Assembly: GCA_051453625.1 (NCBI GenBank)
Contig: JBOZIK010000001.1
Span: 31,407,396-31,428,574, forward strand
DNA length: 21,179 nt
Reading direction: 5' to 3'
From: Welwitschia mirabilis
Taxonomy: Eukaryota > Gnetophyta > Gnetopsida > Welwitschiales
Below the pieces are notes generated by a model. The model saw only the letters and a program-made list of their open reading frames with translations, searched no databases and was not told the DNA's origin. The translations under genes and the position numbers were made by a program. How positions within the stretch are numbered: the first letter of the stretch is position 1; every line of letters starts with the position of its first letter. Positions 18,600-21,179 of the stretch are shown one piece after another.

Positions 18600-19309
18600 T
18601 CCATGTGAAATAGGATTTTCTAGAGCAAAATCGTCCCTACTTTGAGTTTAATAGGATGGTGGTCCAAAGAAATCCTCTTCATACCGTAAGCTTTAAATGG
18701 AAGTTTAGCTAAATCCTTACCTATAATAATTCTATCAATTTTAGATATAATCAGATCATTACCTACTTTTCTATAGGACCAAGTATACTTGAAACTAGTT
18801 ATAGGGATGTTTGTAAGAGAGTTTCTTATCAAAAAGTCTTTTAGGATTGAGGGTTCTCTAGAATTCCAATTATCACCTCCAAATTTTTCACAATGATGAA
18901 TACATTGATTGAAATCATCTAATATGAGTCATTTGAATCTATCTATTATAGTCCTTTAAACTTATTCCAAGATAAAGGCCTTATCTTAATTATTTTGGGG
19001 ATTGTAAAGGTTCATGATAGTCTAGGCTTCTTTTTTTAGAAATATTATGATGTGGTTCTTACTGCTATGAATTAGATATGCCTCTTTTTTTTATAGAGAT
19101 CATGAGGCCTCTAGAAGTGCCTTAGGATGCAAAGATAAAGGAAGTTCATTACTGCTCTAAACTTACTTTTTCCATATCATTTTTTATCTTTGTTTCTTAT
19201 AAATAAAATAGATCAATGTTAAACTAACTGATAATGTTTCTTAGGGTTTTTTCCTTATAAGAGGATCTAATCCCATATAATTTTATGTAAGACAATTCAT
19301 TGGAGGCAT
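18600..19309 (-). pseudogene. LINE ORF2 relic: APE-type endonuclease
   Basis: This nuclease nicks the target DNA to prime LINE integration. A plausible ORF2 start is ATG 19309 (MPPMNCL). The next block reads LYGIRSSYKEKTLRNIIS (about 19285-19230). The catalytic Glu motif ETK follows at 19196-19188, preceded by TAA where Gln is usual. DFNQCIHHCEKFGGDNW (about 18925-18875) keeps the metal and substrate residues D and N but has lost the Gly before them. The C-terminal half (18832-18620) is free of stops: YTWSYRKVGNDLIISKIDR, and then LDHHPIKL, where the family has Ser-Asp-His; the Asp-His pair is kept and the Ser is Leu. The Asn of the first motif also appears lost. There are frameshifts between blocks. 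Confidence 0.9.
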
Positions 19310-19473
19310 TTTTATCCCTTTCTATGTTCTTGACATTTCCTTAGAGTATTTTCAATGGTGGATTAGAAAATATTAGTAACATTTTCTGTCATTTCCCATT
19401 CTCGAAGTGTTCTATTACTAGTCCTCCCCTTTGTTTGAATTTCTACTTTATTAGGTTCATCACTATTTTGAGG

Positions 19474-20119
19474 TTTTTGGGTATCATATTCTTCTACAAG
19501 AGGTTGAAAGAGGTTATACTTCATCTCTTGTACTTTCTTTTTCTTCCTATTCTTAGTTTCCTTGGGGAAAATATTAGTGTCTTTCCCTATATGTTCCTTC
19601 TTTTGCTTATGTGGGCATAGGCTCTGATTGTGTCCGGTCTTTCCATAAAAAGTACATGTTTCCTTTAGCTTTTCCTTAATATTAATTAGCTATTTTATAC
19701 ATTATTCTCTTAAAAGACTTAATCTGCCATAATGTAAACATTTTTTNNNNNNNNNNNNNNNNNNNNNNNNNNNNNNNNNNNNNNNNNNNNNNNNNNNNNN
19801 NNNNNNNNNNNNNNNNNNNNNNNNNNNNNNNNNNNNNNNNNNNNNNTTTTTGGGTATCATATTCTTCTACAAGAGGTTGAAAGAGGTTATACTTCATCTC
19901 TTGTACTTCCTTTTTCTTCCTATTCTTAGTTTCCTTGGGGAAAATATTAGTGTTTTTCCCTATATGTTCCTTCTTTTGCTTATGTGGGCATAGGCTCTGA
20001 TTGTGTCTGGTCTTTCCATAAAAAGTACATATTTCCTTTAGCTTTTTCTTAATATTAATTAGCTATTTTATACATTTTTCTCTTAAAAGACTTAATCTGC
20101 CATAATGTAAACATTTTTT
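19474..20119 (+). repeat. 273-bp duplication flanking a 100-N gap in LINE ORF1
   Basis: Positions 19474-19746 and 19847-20119 are nearly identical, with a handful of substitutions such as gtccggtc versus gtctggtc. The knuckle CTFYGKTGHNQSLC therefore appears twice. The pattern is the same as at the other fixed-size gaps and is probably artificial. Confidence 0.88.
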
Positions 20120-20441
20120 TAAGGAGGAGCACATCTCTAAGAAAGATGTTTTAATTTTTTACAAACTGTAGAGGGGATCAGAAGCTTCTCATAAGTGATG
20201 TCAAGCTTACAAATAGCCCATTTAGATCTAAATTTTAGAGATTTAATATTCTTTGTATCTTCTAGACTCATCCAAAAACAAAATTTGGTCAACACTACTC
20301 TTGTCTATTTGATAGTGACCCTTCAAGTTTGATGAGTTCACCAAACTAAGTTACCATTATCTTTAAGAGATCTTCATTCCAAAACTCCAATAGAAACTTG
20401 TGGATGTGGATTCAAATCTGTAACCTCTTAAATAGATTTAG

Positions 20442-20967
20442 GTACATTTGTATTCCTACATTTACTTAGCTAGGGCAAGACCTCAAACCCCAAATAACTA
20501 AGATCCTCTCATGATCATTTCATCCCAATCTCATTCGTTATCTAATTAGAATAATAATAGCCCTTCCAGCATAGCAATAACATCAACTTTACTCACTCCT
20601 ATCCATTTAGCGATCACCCATTTATAGATCCAATCCAATCTAGGCTAAGGGTTANNNNNNNNNNNNNNNNNNNNNNNNNNNNNNNNNNNNNNNNNNNNNN
20701 NNNNNNNNNNNNNNNNNNNNNNNNNNNNNNNNNNNNNNNNNNNNNNNNNNNNNNGTATATTTGTATTCCCACATTTACTTAGCTAGGGCAAGACCTCGAA
20801 CCTCAAATAACTAAGATTCTCTCATGATCATTTCATTCCAATCTCATTCGTTATCTAATTAGAATAAGAATGGCCCTTCCAGCATAGTAATAACATCAAC
20901 TTTACTCACTCCTATCCATTTAGCAATCACCCATTTATAGATCCAATCCAATCTAGGCTAAGGGTTA
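20442..20967 (+). repeat. 213-bp duplication flanking a 100-N gap in LINE ORF1
   Basis: Positions 20442-20654 recur at 20755-20967 with a few substitutions (for example ctcaaacccc versus ctcgaacctc). This is another unmerged overlap around a default 100-N gap (20655-20754). Confidence 0.88.
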
Positions 20968-21179
20968 GATGAAACGTACTTTTTGATTAGAATATATCGA
21001 AGTTTCTTCTTGATCTCATAGCATGTATCTTCATCAATGTATAAAACTAGGGATTTTTCTTTCCTAGTATCGAGGTGTGAATTTATGTAATCTTGAAGTC
21101 CTTAGATAAATCTGTAAATGATGTAACTTGCAAAAAGACACATGCTAGTATAGATAAGAGTTCACCTTAATGTCGTAAT

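Larger units (their letters stand above)
16378..21100 (-). mobile_element. degenerate L1-type LINE
   Basis: Reading the minus strand from right to left gives ORF1 (about 21100-19400), then ORF2 with an APE-type endonuclease (19309-18600) and reverse transcriptase (18500-16378). This is the order and content of plant L1 elements. All frames are broken by stops and indels. The right end may lack the 5' UTR, which would lie beyond the window. The left end is lost in a gap, so neither poly-A tail nor target-site duplication can be seen. Two 100-N gaps with 273-bp and 213-bp duplicated flanks lengthen ORF1 artificially. Confidence 0.88.
19400..21100 (-). pseudogene. LINE ORF1 relic (nucleic-acid-binding protein with two zinc-knuckle relics)
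   Basis: Plant L1 ORF1 encodes an RNA-binding protein. A DUF4283-like part is seen at about 20405-20290 (LEFWNEDLLKIMVT, then FGELIKLEG). A first knuckle lies at 20172-20131 in C-X2-C-X4-H-X4-C spacing, with its first Cys changed to Ser and a TAG inside. A second lies at 20029-19988, and again in the gap duplicate at 19656-19615: CTFYGKTGHNQSLC, with the second Cys changed to Tyr. A Lys-rich tail (KKEHIGKD, then NRKKKKVQEMKY) and YNLFQPLVEEYDTQK follow. The N-terminal part beyond 20400 is read only loosely. A short plus-strand open stretch at 19435-19620 is not a gene. Confidence 0.8.

Noticed and set aside
1-21179. A working novel multi-gene system
   Set aside because: Every coding relic has stops or frameshifts and falls into retroelement or decayed-gene classes; no intact operon-like or gene-cluster structure is present.

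Overview
This window looks like an AT-rich, repeat-dominated stretch of a flowering-plant nuclear genome. It holds no intact gene. The evidence for a plant is a Ty1-copia element of the Sirevirus type with a methionine-tRNA primer binding site, an L1-type LINE with a plant-style ORF1, and a relic of the plant retroelement-associated 'putative plant transposon protein' domain. The species cannot be named from the sequence. Ten N-runs interrupt it. All six runs of exactly 100 N, and one of 331 N, are flanked by near-identical sequence on both sides, so parts of the window are probably duplicated by assembly.

Layout. 1-1297: non-coding sequence of uncertain origin with one gap duplication and a TATA-like site. 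1298-10605: a decayed Sirevirus-like element on the + strand. Its order is a 5'-truncated 5' LTR, PBS, gag (two decayed zinc knuckles and a coiled coil), protease, integrase, reverse transcriptase, RNase H, a spacer packed with GGTCGACC-like motifs, an additional reading frame (7985-9094), polypurine tract and a 1284-bp 3' LTR. Five catalytic acidic residues are replaced, yet the additional frame has no frameshift over about 1.1 kb, only nonsense codons, mostly TAG.

10606-11558: a short non-coding stretch that starts with a PBS-like site, carries a 65-bp duplication and a 105-bp higher-order minisatellite, and ends in a polypurine tract followed by a TGTTGG LTR start. It is probably the 3' part of a second LTR element that abuts the first. 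11559-14320: AT-rich non-coding DNA with a four-copy 53-54-bp tandem repeat and a small hairpin.

14326-14986 (minus strand): a decayed gene fragment with a Pro/Gln-rich N-terminal part followed by a recognisable DnaJ J domain whose HPD motif reads HLD. 15302-15822 (minus): another decayed coding stretch that I cannot assign. 16378 to about 21100 (minus): a degenerate L1-type LINE with ORF1 (two zinc-knuckle relics) and ORF2 (endonuclease, then reverse transcriptase with an intact YADD box).

Nothing here is likely to work as a gene today. The most interesting items are the extra Sirevirus frame, the J-domain relic, the nested periodic repeats, and the systematic duplications at gaps.
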